A stretch of 64,000 nt of DNA from Paenibacillus pabuli (GTDB lineage: Bacteria; Bacillota; Bacilli; Paenibacillales; Paenibacillaceae): NCBI RefSeq assembly GCF_023101145.1, contig NZ_CP073714.1, positions 6,076,001-6,140,000 on the forward strand, given 5' to 3'. The notes below the pieces were generated by a model. It worked only from the letters and a program-made list of their open reading frames with translations. It made no database searches and was not told the origin of the DNA. The stretch's first letter is position 1. The number at the start of each line of letters is the position of its first letter. Below are positions 1-11,751 of this stretch, piece by piece. The position numbers were made by a program, and so were the translations under genes.

Positions 1-3360
<3,360 letters not shown>

Positions 3361-3527
3361 GTATTGAAAAGAGCGATAAGCTCATTTTGAATCTGACGAG
3401 ATTAAAAATCTCATTTATCGATCTTGCAAGCAAGATCGTTACTCACTCGTTGTTCAGTTTTCAAAGATCAAACTTGTTTGTGTTACTTTTTTTGTTGCCA
3501 TCGCTGTGTTTCAGCGGCGACTTAAAT

Positions 3528-3556
3528 AATATATCATACTGACGAGACCAATGCAA
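3528..3556 (-). promoter_or_regulatory. rrn operon promoter and leader
   Basis: On the minus strand there is TTGCAT (3551-3556), a 17-nt spacer and TATATT (3528-3533), a good SigA promoter about 170 nt upstream of 16S. The leader between it and the 16S gene contains TTGATCTTTGAAAACTGAAC (about 3452-3471), a boxA-like antitermination signal. The stretch 3557-3741 further upstream shows no gene; a second rrn promoter could sit there but I could not identify one with confidence. Confidence 0.65.
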
Positions 3557-3734
3557 TAGTTTTTCTAAAAAAACATTTAATAGATTCTAACCTCTTGATA
3601 CCTCTTCTAAAACGATAGTGAATTTAAGACACTGCTCCCCAACTATCACGTCCCATTCAGATGCTTCTTAATATCTGCTACAGAACCTTTCAAGCGTATC
3701 AATTTTATACGTTTGTATATTCCGCTGCTCCCAT

Positions 3735-3777
3735 ACAAAACTCAGAAGGTCGGCTCTACTCAGAGTCGACCTTCTGA
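3735..3777 (-). terminator. terminator after the LysM coat protein gene
   Basis: A 16-bp stem (3742-3757 paired with 3762-3777, one G-T pair) with a 4-nt loop is followed on the minus strand by GTTTTG. It sits about 30 bp past the stop of the LysM gene and separates it from the rrn promoter. Confidence 0.8.
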
Positions 3778-3807
3778 AGATTAACGATATTTAGTTACTT
3801 TACAGTG

Positions 3808-5427
3808 TTATTGTTGTATCCAGGGGTTTCTACGCTTTTTGTTATCACGTTTAGTGCTTATCCCTGTGCGCGCTCTTGTTTGTTTCCCGGATACAGATAC
3901 TTTCGATTTGGATTTGGAAGCTGGTTTGGATGTTCTGCGTTTCGCGGTTCCTGTTTTGGCTGCTTGTTTAGGATTCGCTTCAAGATTGAACTCAGCCTCA
4001 TTCTCTGTAGAGGACTGGCTTAAGTTAGCCTCGTCACGTCCGCCCTTTTTACCTTCCCCCTTGCCTTGTGGAGGATATATTTCACCAAATGCCCCCAACG
4101 GAGACGGCGGCACCATGTTCTGAGTAGGGTATGGATTCTGATATGCATACTCCAATGGCTGATTAGGCATCATCGATGTAGTCATTTCAGGTTGTACCCC
4201 ATAAGGATTGTATGTGCCCCATGCTGGGTTCTGGTAGTTATGTGAGGGATATGCGTATTGTTGGTTGGGCATATGATGGTTGCCACATCCGCATGGCGGA
4301 TATGGAAGCATCGAGTAAGGAGAAATATTAGGCGGCTGGTGGTTCATATGCTCATTGGCTGCAAATGGAGGAAATGGACTATTCACCTGAGCTGCTGGAG
4401 CGATCGGATATGAATAGTTCTGCATCTCAGCAGATACGTTCGGCATAACGTTGTTATGATTATACTCTGTGCCGGTCCATGGCGTATTCGATGTATTACC
4501 TATGGAATACGGACTTACTTCAGGTATACCTGGGAATGTAGTATTGTTAATCGCTCCAACTGTATACATGTTTTGTGGAGAGGTATATACCTCTTGTGCG
4601 GGTACAGGAACCTGGGCGTACGGATGCTCAACAGGAGCATGAAGCATTTTACTACCGCAACCACATGGTGCCTTGGTTGCAGACGCCACTTCTGTAGGCC
4701 ATGTCGTGTTGTTAGGTATTACAGGTAAAGGCATGACTTCAGGTGAAAGATTAGGCATCGTATATGTCGGGGCTTCAGTTATCGGTTTTACTTGCACTTC
4801 CGATTTGACGTCTTCTTTTTTGTATGTTTCCTTCTGCGGCTCTTCTTCAGAAATTTCAGGTAACTGTGGTAACACTTCCACTTCCGGCTTGATATTAGGT
4901 ATGACCGGGTTTGCAGGTTCAGGAGCCTGAACTAAATTAGAGACTTCAGGTACAGGTGCTGCTTCAGGTACTGGAACTGCCGGTACAACTGGAGCCGTTT
5001 CTTCTTTAACTCCCGTGTACTCCTTCCCTTCAGGCGACAGTTTTTCATGAGCAATGTTGGATGAAGCATCATTCTCAGAAGCCCCATTTCCCGGTGCACT
5101 CGCTGATGGGATGTACACGGTCTCCCCTACTAGAAGAGCATTAGGGTTTTTCAATTGCGGGTTCGCATTAATCATATCTTTTAACGGAACTCCCCAAGCC
5201 TGTGACAACTTCCACAATGAATCTCCTTGCTGAACTTTATGGCTGTGCAACATGCCTTCCGGCTTTGGTGTTACAGGTTCCGCAGGAATTTTGACCTTCA
5301 TACCAATCTCCAACTTGTCGGGATCAGCAATTTGCGGATTAGCTGCGATAATTTTGTCCAACGCTACATTATATTTTTGGGACAGCAGATATAATGTGTC
5401 GCCTTTTTTCACCATGTGTATTTTCAC
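3808..5427 (-). CDS. LysM-domain spore coat morphogenetic protein, SafA-like
   Basis: The 539-residue protein starts at GTG (5425-5427), with AGGAGG 10 nt upstream. It has two LysM modules at the N terminus (about residues 2-48 and 62-108), each with the GDxLxxLS...L...NPQ pattern that binds peptidoglycan. A Pro/Glu-rich stretch (about 115-240) follows, then a long Asn/Pro/Tyr/Met/Gly-rich low-complexity region with two CGCG motifs (PCGCGSK and PPCGCGNHH), and a strongly basic Lys/Arg/Ser tail. There is no signal peptide. An N-terminal LysM followed by low complexity matches SafA of Bacillus, which guides inner coat assembly at the cortex; SafA has one LysM, so orthology is inferred and not proven. 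It stands alone between ilvE and the rrn operon with its own terminator. Confidence 0.65.
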   Translation of the reverse strand: MKIHMVKKGDTLYLLSQKYNVALDKIIAANPQIADPDKLEIGMKVKIPAEPVTPKPEGMLHSHKVQQGDSLWKLSQAWGVPLKDMINANPQLKNPNALLVGETVYIPSASAPGNGASENDASSNIAHEKLSPEGKEYTGVKEETAPVVPAVPVPEAAPVPEVSNLVQAPEPANPVIPNIKPEVEVLPQLPEISEEEPQKETYKKEDVKSEVQVKPITEAPTYTMPNLSPEVMPLPVIPNNTTWPTEVASATKAPCGCGSKMLHAPVEHPYAQVPVPAQEVYTSPQNMYTVGAINNTTFPGIPEVSPYSIGNTSNTPWTGTEYNHNNVMPNVSAEMQNYSYPIAPAAQVNSPFPPFAANEHMNHQPPNISPYSMLPYPPCGCGNHHMPNQQYAYPSHNYQNPAWGTYNPYGVQPEMTTSMMPNQPLEYAYQNPYPTQNMVPPSPLGAFGEIYPPQGKGEGKKGGRDEANLSQSSTENEAEFNLEANPKQAAKTGTAKRRTSKPASKSKSKVSVSGKQTRARTGISTKRDNKKRRNPWIQQ

Positions 5428-5524
5428 TTGGAACTAACCTCCTAGACGTGATACTTGGGCAGTGCATTCGCCCATACCGTTACTACATCCTATGCAGAAA
5501 TTGGGCCAATGACATCAACTAAGC

Positions 5525-5594
5525 AAAAAAAATCCTTCCCGCCCCAAAAATCGCATACTCCAGGTATGCTGAGATTCTGAGACAAGAAGGATTT
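5525..5594 (-). terminator. terminator after ilvE
   Basis: AAATCCTTC (5530-5538) pairs with GAAGGATTT (5586-5594). The 47-nt loop contains a second hairpin (GCATAC/GTATGC). On the minus strand the outer stem runs into a T8 tract, as expected for an intrinsic terminator of ilvE. The large loop is unusual and makes an RNA with a nested hairpin possible. Confidence 0.6.
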
Positions 5595-5605
5595 CCTGCT
5601 TCACT

Positions 5606-5647
5606 ATTCAGTCTGTTCTATTCAGTCTGTTCTATTCAGTCTGTTCT
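5606..5647. repeat. three perfect tandem copies of a 14-bp unit
   Basis: The unit ATTCAGTCTGTTCT is repeated three times without mismatch at 5606-5619, 5620-5633 and 5634-5647, directly after the ilvE stop codon and before its terminator. Perfect identity suggests recent slippage and a likely variable copy number between strains. Confidence 0.9.
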
Positions 5648-5649
5648 AT

Positions 5650-6534
5650 TTAATCTTCCCAAACTTTGTAACCGTCTTTGTCGACAATTTGACGGAACGC
5701 TTCCAGCAGTCTCAAGGTTACAGGACCTGCGACGCCCGTTCCAATCGTTCTGCCGTCAACCTCACAAGCAGCAATAACTTCCGCAGCTGTTCCAGTGAAG
5801 AACACTTCGTCGGCAATATACACATCATGTAGCGTAAATGGAACTTCTTTTAATTCAAGATCCAGCTCACCGCAAAGATCGATAATGGCCTGACGTGTAA
5901 TTCCTTCCAGCGCGCCAAGATAGCAAGGTGGCGTATAAACTACACCATTTTTAACAATAAAGATGTTATCACTGGAACCTTCAGTAACATATCCTTGGGA
6001 GTTCAGCATAATTGCTTCACCAGCATTTGAATAGTTAGACTGAATTTTAACCAGGATATTATTTAGATAATTCAATGATTTAATTTTTGGATTCAATGCG
6101 TCCGGGATGTTCCGGCGCTGGGATACAGATACGGCTTTGAGCCCGGTAAGATACGCTTCCTCCGGATAGATCGCCAATTGCTCTACAATAATGATAACGG
6201 ATGCTTTAGGGCAGCGCAGAGGATCAAGACCCAAATTACCAGGTCCGCGTGAAACGATCAGACGAATATAACCGTTACGCATATCATTGCGACGTACCGT
6301 TTCAGCCATCACTTCCAGCATCTCATCATAAGACAGCGGAATGTTCAGACTGATGGATTTGGCTGAATCGTACAAACGATCCAAATGCGCTTTGCATCTG
6401 AAAATGTTACCGTTATAAATCCGAATACCTTCGAAAATACCGTCTCCATACAAAAATCCATGATCATATACCGAAACGGTTGCGTTCTCCTTGGTCACAT
6501 ATTGACCATCCAAATAAATCCATTGTTCTGACAC
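5650..6534 (-). CDS. ilvE: branched-chain amino-acid aminotransferase
   Basis: A class IV PLP aminotransferase of 294 residues that transfers amino groups between glutamate and the 2-oxo acids of Val, Leu and Ile in the cytosol. The fold shows YDHGFLYGDGIFEGIR near the start, the PLP-lysine segment NPKIKSLNYLNN, and the EGSSDNIF and GITR motifs of the family. The open frame continues upstream to 6597, but GGAGGTG at 6544-6550 lies 9 nt before GTG at 6532-6534, which gives the usual family length, so I chose that start. It lies downstream of pheA on the same strand with its own candidate promoter. A D-amino-acid transaminase is the alternative in this fold; the sequence pattern favours IlvE. 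Confidence 0.88.
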   Translation of the reverse strand: MSEQWIYLDGQYVTKENATVSVYDHGFLYGDGIFEGIRIYNGNIFRCKAHLDRLYDSAKSISLNIPLSYDEMLEVMAETVRRNDMRNGYIRLIVSRGPGNLGLDPLRCPKASVIIIVEQLAIYPEEAYLTGLKAVSVSQRRNIPDALNPKIKSLNYLNNILVKIQSNYSNAGEAIMLNSQGYVTEGSSDNIFIVKNGVVYTPPCYLGALEGITRQAIIDLCGELDLELKEVPFTLHDVYIADEVFFTGTAAEVIAACEVDGRTIGTGVAGPVTLRLLEAFRQIVDKDGYKVWED

Positions 6535-6628
6535 CGATGACTGCACCTCCATAAAATTTCCATTCCCAGATTCCGAAACTACATTTATCTCGTTCATTGT
6601 ACAACAAATGACAAGCTATTTCTTGCTC

Positions 6629-6657
6629 ATTTTACCCAGTCTTATGACAACCTTCAA
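6629..6657 (-). promoter_or_regulatory. candidate promoter for ilvE
   Basis: TTGAAG (6652-6657), a 17-nt spacer and TAAAAT (6629-6634) on the minus strand, in the 139-bp gap between pheA and ilvE. It would give a leader of about 90 nt before the chosen GTG start. Confidence 0.45.
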
Positions 6658-6673
6658 CATTGTACGCCCGGAT

Positions 6674-7555
6674 TCAGGTCGTTTTAAGCGAAGGATATGT
6701 ATAACACGGATAGCTGCCAAGAACGCGCACCTGACAATTCAATGCCTCAATCTCAGCCATCGCTGCGGTAAGCAATACCGAATCTGCACTTTCCTCTACA
6801 TCAATGTAAAAATAATAACTCCCCAACCTTTTTTTCGTTGGACGAGATTCCAGTCGGGTCAAATTCAGCTTCCGCCAGGCAAAAGCCGACAGTACCTGAT
6901 GCAATGCACCCGGTGCATCTTCAGGCAATGTAACCAGCAGACTGGTTTTCACATGATCAGGCTCTCGTGGAATCTGAACAGGCTCATGGCCTATCAGCAC
7001 AAAACGAGTATAGTTGTTATCATGGTCGGTAACCCGTTCAGCCATAATATCCAAACCATGCTTCTGTGCAGCCAGCCTTGTGCCAATCGCAGCCCAACCT
7101 TTTCCAGGGTTTTTTTTCACAATTTCTACAGCTTCCGCTGTACTGTTTACACCCTCAAGGTCTGCTCCAGGTGAATGCAGGCGAATAAAATTCTGGCACT
7201 GCGGAATCGCTACGGGATGGGACATGATCTTCGTAATTTTACCGAAATCATATTCACCACTCTCTGTCCTGAATTCGGATCCATGCCCAATGACATTCTG
7301 GATGGATGGATAAACCCATTCTGCTTGCATCGGAATATCCACTTCATTAACCAGCCAGTCCATATGCAAACTAACGGAGCCTTCAATCGTATTCTCGATG
7401 GGTATAACACTGTATTGGGACTTCCCACTATCCGTAGCCCGGAAAACATCAGAAATCAGCTTGGAATGAAGCAATTCCAAAGGCTCCCCATTAAACAGAA
7501 AATCTACGGCTTCATGGGAAACTGAACCTTCAGGTAATACTGCAATTCGTTTCAT
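6674..7555 (-). CDS. pheA: prephenate dehydratase
   Basis: Converts prephenate to phenylpyruvate, the committed step to phenylalanine. At 293 residues it has the family size. The catalytic domain contains PIENTIEGSV and the TRF motif (NNYTRFVLIG), and the C-terminal ACT domain (about 205-280) carries the ESRP signature for phenylalanine feedback. The start ATG overlaps the thrB stop by 4 nt (ATGA), so it is translationally coupled. In B. subtilis pheA sits next to the ACT protein pheB; here it is the last gene of hom-thrC-thrB-pheA, with pheB upstream of hom. Confidence 0.95.
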   Translation of the reverse strand: MKRIAVLPEGSVSHEAVDFLFNGEPLELLHSKLISDVFRATDSGKSQYSVIPIENTIEGSVSLHMDWLVNEVDIPMQAEWVYPSIQNVIGHGSEFRTESGEYDFGKITKIMSHPVAIPQCQNFIRLHSPGADLEGVNSTAEAVEIVKKNPGKGWAAIGTRLAAQKHGLDIMAERVTDHDNNYTRFVLIGHEPVQIPREPDHVKTSLLVTLPEDAPGALHQVLSAFAWRKLNLTRLESRPTKKRLGSYYFYIDVEESADSVLLTAAMAEIEALNCQVRVLGSYPCYTYPSLKTT

Positions 7556-8520
7556 GCGTTAACTTCCCCTTTAACTCTGTCCATAAATGGACTTTCATCT
7601 TGATCAGGCAGTACGGTAACACCATCCAGGTCCGGATCCAGCCACAATGCAGATGCAGTGATGCCTTCACGGCTCATCGTATCTATCAAATATTGCTCCA
7701 GTTCAAGCTTGCGAGTATCATGACGGTCTACCATCGTCAAAAGGGTAGGTCCCGCTCCACTCAATGCAGCCCCCAAGGCTCCATGACTGACTGCGTGTTC
7801 CAGGATCTCAGCCATTCCGGGTACCAATGATGCCCTGTAGGGTTGATGAATCCGGTCAGACATCGCCTTTTGAATCATGTCCAATCTCCCACTTGCCAAA
7901 GCCGCAACGAGTAAGGATGATCTGCTTATGTTGTGAATGACATCAGACTTGTCAAACTGCTGTGGAATTACATTTCTTGCTTTCGAAGTGGACAACTCGA
8001 AGTCCGGTACGATGACCAAAGTCTGCAAATCCTGATGCGGCTCAATGCGAATATGGTCTACCCGACTGCCATCCCACGCTGCTGTAATGATACCCCCATA
8101 TAGTGAGGCCCCTACATTATCCGGATGTTTCTCCAGCGACGTAGCCATATCCAAAAGTTTGGAATCAGATAAAGGAGTGCCAATTAAAGCATTAGCAGCA
8201 GCCAACGCGCCCACGATGGCGGATGCACTGCTTCCCAGTCCCCGAGTAAGCGGAATATCGGAATACATGGAAATCTCCAGCTCTGGCACGGAGATTCCGG
8301 CTTCGCTGAATACCATCTGTGCGACTTCATATATCAAATTGGATTTATCTGTTGGCAAACCTGTCAGATGATCTCCATGTAAATGGAATGTTGTCTGTTC
8401 AGCCGGTTTCATCTCAAGCCATGCATACAGAGACAATGCCATGCCCAGGGTATCAAACCCTGGACCCAGATTGGCTGTACTTGCAGGTACCTTAACAGTT
8501 ACCTTTTTCTGCAAACTCAT
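7552..8520 (-). CDS. thrB: homoserine kinase
   Basis: Phosphorylates homoserine with ATP to O-phosphohomoserine, the substrate of ThrC. This 322-residue GHMP-family kinase has the phosphate-binding loop PLTRGLGSSASAIVGA at about residues 90-105 and the C-terminal GAALSGAGPT motif. It overlaps thrC upstream and pheA downstream by 4 nt each, showing tight coupling in the threonine operon. Confidence 0.95.
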   Translation of the reverse strand: MSLQKKVTVKVPASTANLGPGFDTLGMALSLYAWLEMKPAEQTTFHLHGDHLTGLPTDKSNLIYEVAQMVFSEAGISVPELEISMYSDIPLTRGLGSSASAIVGALAAANALIGTPLSDSKLLDMATSLEKHPDNVGASLYGGIITAAWDGSRVDHIRIEPHQDLQTLVIVPDFELSTSKARNVIPQQFDKSDVIHNISRSSLLVAALASGRLDMIQKAMSDRIHQPYRASLVPGMAEILEHAVSHGALGAALSGAGPTLLTMVDRHDTRKLELEQYLIDTMSREGITASALWLDPDLDGVTVLPDQDESPFMDRVKGEVNA

Positions 8521-9587
8521 ACGGATTGTTGCTCCAGCTGTGCAATTGCCGCCATAACCGCTTCTTCGGAATCTTCCACAACAAGCGGCTCAGTCGCTAC
8601 CGTTTTGATTGCAATATTAGGATCTTTGAGACCATGTCCTGTCAGTACGCAAACTACAGTCTCTCCGCCTTTAAAATACCCTTCACTCTTCAGTTTATAT
8701 ACACCAGCAACAGATGCAGCGGATGCTGGTTCAGCAAAAATCCCTTCACGAGCGGCGATCGTACGATATGCTGTCAGAATTTCTTCATCAGTAACATAGT
8801 TAATCTGTCCGCCAGACTCCTCAGCTGCAGCTACAGCGGTTTTCCAGCTTGCCGGATTACCAATTCGAATAGCTGTTGCTACGGTTTCAGGCTCAAGGAT
8901 CGGTTCACCTTTGACAATCGCCATGGCGCCTTCCGCTTCAAAACCGACCATACGAGGCAGGGAGTTTGATTTGCCTGCTTCTTTATACTCTTTGAACCCT
9001 TTCCAGTAAGCCGAGATGTTTCCTGCGTTACCCACTGGAATTGCGAGTACATCAGGTGCTTGACCAAGCTGTTCAATAACTTCAAATGCAGCCGTTTTCT
9101 GTCCTTCAATCCGGAACGGATTCACGGAGTTCACGAGCGTAATTGGATGTTTGGCAGTAATTTCACGCACAATTTCCAATGCACGGTCAAAGTTGCCATT
9201 AATCGCAATCACCTTAGCTCCATAAATCATGGCTTGAGCTAGTTTACCCAGCGCAATGTTGTTATTCGGAATCAAAACGATACAGTTCAGACCAGCACGA
9301 GCCGCATACGCTGCTGCTGCCGCTGAAGTGTTACCTGTCGATGCACACATGATCGTACGGCTGCCTTCTTCCACTGCTTTGGCAACAGCCATAACCATGC
9401 CACGGTCTTTAAATGATCCGGTCGGATTCAGACCTTCATATTTGAAATATAAATTCAATCCGAGTTCCTCGGACAGATTCTCCGCATGAACCAGAGGGGT
9501 GTTTCCTTCGTGAAGTGTAAGCAGAGGCGTGTTCTCATTAACCGGAAGGTGCTCTTTATACGTTTGCAGTAATCCTTGATATCTCAT
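8517..9587 (-). CDS. thrC: threonine synthase
   Basis: A PLP enzyme that makes threonine from O-phosphohomoserine. It has 356 residues and starts at ATG with AAAGGAG upstream. The PLP lysine is in TGSFKDRGM (about residue 59) and the phosphate-binding glycine loop is in PVGNAGNISAYW. It is the short (Bacillus-type) threonine synthase. It lies between hom, 119 bp upstream, and thrB, which overlaps it. Confidence 0.95.
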   Translation of the reverse strand: MRYQGLLQTYKEHLPVNENTPLLTLHEGNTPLVHAENLSEELGLNLYFKYEGLNPTGSFKDRGMVMAVAKAVEEGSRTIMCASTGNTSAAAAAYAARAGLNCIVLIPNNNIALGKLAQAMIYGAKVIAINGNFDRALEIVREITAKHPITLVNSVNPFRIEGQKTAAFEVIEQLGQAPDVLAIPVGNAGNISAYWKGFKEYKEAGKSNSLPRMVGFEAEGAMAIVKGEPILEPETVATAIRIGNPASWKTAVAAAEESGGQINYVTDEEILTAYRTIAAREGIFAEPASAASVAGVYKLKSEGYFKGGETVVCVLTGHGLKDPNIAIKTVATEPLVVEDSEEAVMAAIAQLEQQSV

Positions 9588-9706
9588 TGTGGGTAAACTC
9601 CTTTGTCGTTAATAATCCGAATATAATTGCATACATCTATATGGTTAAACGTGTACCTTAAACCTGGACCTAGACTTGAAATCTCAAACCGGAATTTTGG
9701 GACGTA

Positions 9707-10993
9707 TTATCCTTCCACCCGATACACACTCTTAATGCGACGAATGACGGCAAGGGATTCAAAGTGTTTCAATACTTTATCCATGCTTGCCTTGCTGGCG
9801 TTATGTGTAACGATGATGATCTCAGCATCCGGGTTGTGCTCGTTCGGCTGTTGCACAACGGAAGCGAGGCTGACTTCGTATTCAGCGAAGATTTGTGTGA
9901 TTTGCGCCAGTACCCCTGCCTTGTCATCCACATGCAGCAAAATAAAGTTTTTCGACATAATGTGCTCATCACTTTGCAGGCGCTTCTGTTTATAAGGCAC
10001 AATCGCTTTGTGACCATTCACGCCGAGCTTCAGGTTTTTGATCACAGCGACAATATCTGCTACTACTGAAGTTGCCGTTGGAAGCTCGCCTGCGCCCGCA
10101 CCGTAGAACATGGTCTCACCTACAGCTTCTCCATGTACATACACTGCATTGAACACCCCATTGACGGATGCAATCGGATGATTCTGTCTTACCATCGTCG
10201 GCTGAACACTAATGGTGATCTCATCATCCCGACGATCTGCGATACCCAATAGCTTCATCTCGTAACCTAGTCTTTTGGCATACGTAATATCGTCACGTGT
10301 TACGGATGTAATCCCCTTAACGGCTACATCTTTCAGTTCCACATTGGTACGGAAGCCCAAAGTACCCAGAATCGCCATTTTGCGAGCTGCATCGAGTCCT
10401 TCGACATCCGAAGTTGGATCAGTTTCTGCATATCCGAGTGCTTGAGCCTCTGCAAGAACCTCCTCATACGAGGCGCCTTCCTGGCTCATTTTAGTCAAAA
10501 TAAAGTTCGTTGTTCCGTTCACAATCCCCATAATGCGTGTAATCCGGTCGGATGAGAAGCCTTCAATCAGTGTGCGGATGATCGGAATGCCTCCGGCAAC
10601 ACTCGCTTCATAGAATACATCACATTGCTTTTCCTGTGCCTTGGCCAAGATCTCGGAACCGTGCAGAGCCATTAAATCCTTGTTCGCAGTTACGATATGC
10701 TTGCCCCGCTCCAGTGCTTCAAGAATATACTCTTTGGTCTGATCAATGCCACCCATAACTTCCACGATAACATCAATATCCGGGTGACGAATGACTTCCC
10801 ATGGATCTTCAGTGAGCTTCGCACGGTCTACAGCAATAACACGATCCTTCTCTGTATTCTTCACTGCAATTTTCTCAATGATGATTGGTGATCCAACCTG
10901 ACTGCTCAGATCCTCCTGATTTCCTTCCACGATGCGAACGACCCCAGTCCCCACCGTTCCCAGACCCAACAATCCCACTTTTACCGGTTTCAC
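9707..10993 (-). CDS. hom: homoserine dehydrogenase
   Basis: Reduces aspartate semialdehyde to homoserine with NAD(P)H, feeding threonine and methionine. The 428-residue protein has the Rossmann loop GLGTVGTGVV at the N terminus, the catalytic ANKDLMALHG segment (about 105-114), the homoserine-binding NGTTNFIL and a C-terminal ACT domain (about 350-425) that usually mediates threonine inhibition. The start is GTG (10991-10993), 6 nt after GGGGAGAT. It is first of hom-thrC-thrB-pheA; no clear promoter was found in the 96-bp gap before it, so it may be read through from pheB. Confidence 0.94.
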   Translation of the reverse strand: MKPVKVGLLGLGTVGTGVVRIVEGNQEDLSSQVGSPIIIEKIAVKNTEKDRVIAVDRAKLTEDPWEVIRHPDIDVIVEVMGGIDQTKEYILEALERGKHIVTANKDLMALHGSEILAKAQEKQCDVFYEASVAGGIPIIRTLIEGFSSDRITRIMGIVNGTTNFILTKMSQEGASYEEVLAEAQALGYAETDPTSDVEGLDAARKMAILGTLGFRTNVELKDVAVKGITSVTRDDITYAKRLGYEMKLLGIADRRDDEITISVQPTMVRQNHPIASVNGVFNAVYVHGEAVGETMFYGAGAGELPTATSVVADIVAVIKNLKLGVNGHKAIVPYKQKRLQSDEHIMSKNFILLHVDDKAGVLAQITQIFAEYEVSLASVVQQPNEHNPDAEIIIVTHNASKASMDKVLKHFESLAVIRRIKSVYRVEG

Positions 10994-11089
10994 TAACGAT
11001 CTCCCCCCAATGTCTTTCTTTCTCCTTCACCCCTGTACAATTTGTACCATACATGCAACTTATTTCTGAACGTTTTACATAACGTCTAA

Positions 11090-11527
11090 TTAACCTTGAC
11101 CTACTATGCGCGTGCGTCGAACCCCGGGCATATCCTGCATGCGATCGAGCATTTCTCCGATTTCTCCATGAAGATGCGACGTCTCCACTGAAATGACAAC
11201 GTTGGCTCTTCCCTGGAGCGGGATACTTTGATTAATAGTGAGCACGTTGGCTCCATAACCAGCTACATGTCCGAGCACACGAGACAATATTCCTGACTGA
11301 TGCTCCAAATCAATGGAGATTGTTACAATTCTCTCCCGTTCAAGCTGATTGATCAAATGGATACCATCCTTGTACTTATAAAAGGCACTTCGGCTTAATC
11401 CAACCTGTTCAACCGCCTCATGAACTGTTTTAACATCCCCGGAAGCCAGCAGTTCTTTTACCTGCATGGTCTTCACAACCGCCTCTGGCAAAATGTCTTC
11501 CCGTACTAAGTAATAGCGTTCATTCAC
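11090..11527 (-). CDS. pheB: ACT-domain protein PheB
   Basis: A 145-residue protein of the UPF0735/PheB family, with an N-terminal helix-turn-helix-like part (GLSRSAFYKYKDGI) and a C-terminal ACT domain (about 65-140). The family is thought to sense an aromatic or other amino acid; its molecular role is not settled. The longest frame starts at TTG 11545, but AGGAGAGG lies inside that extension just before GTG 11525-11527, so the GTG is the likely start. It heads a transcript with its own promoter upstream of hom. Confidence 0.85.
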   Translation of the reverse strand: MNERYYLVREDILPEAVVKTMQVKELLASGDVKTVHEAVEQVGLSRSAFYKYKDGIHLINQLERERIVTISIDLEHQSGILSRVLGHVAGYGANVLTINQSIPLQGRANVVISVETSHLHGEIGEMLDRMQDMPGVRRTRIVGQG

Positions 11528-11570
11528 AGAACGTCCTCTCCTCAAAGACTCATGTTTTCATATAGTGGAC

Positions 11571-11599
11571 ATTATAAAGGATCTATTCCAAAAGGGCAA
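11571..11599 (-). promoter_or_regulatory. promoter of pheB (and possibly hom-thrC-thrB-pheA)
   Basis: TTGCCC (11594-11599), a 17-nt spacer and a perfect TATAAT (11571-11576) on the minus strand, about 45 nt upstream of the pheB GTG. It follows the obg terminator, so this is where the amino-acid transcript begins. Confidence 0.7.
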
Positions 11600-11672
11600 T
11601 ACATTACATGTCTATTTTTGAAAAACTATTCCTAACAGTATACAAGTTTATCCTACGCGCAGGTAAGGGAAG

Positions 11673-11720
11673 ATAAAAAAACGCAGAGCAGTGGGGTATC
11701 CCACTTCTCTGCGTTTTGTT
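11673..11720 (-). terminator. terminator after obg, probably bidirectional
   Basis: A stem of about 16 bp with one mismatch (11680-11695 with 11700-11715) and a GTAT loop. The minus strand runs into T7, and the plus strand also carries TTTTGTTTT. It ends the spo0B-obg transcript. Confidence 0.88.
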
Positions 11721-11751
11721 TTAGCCTGTCTGTATACGGTGGCCTGCTATC

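Noticed and set aside
5606..5647. CRISPR-like repeats
   Set aside because: The units are 14 bp and directly adjacent without spacers, so this is a simple tandem repeat.
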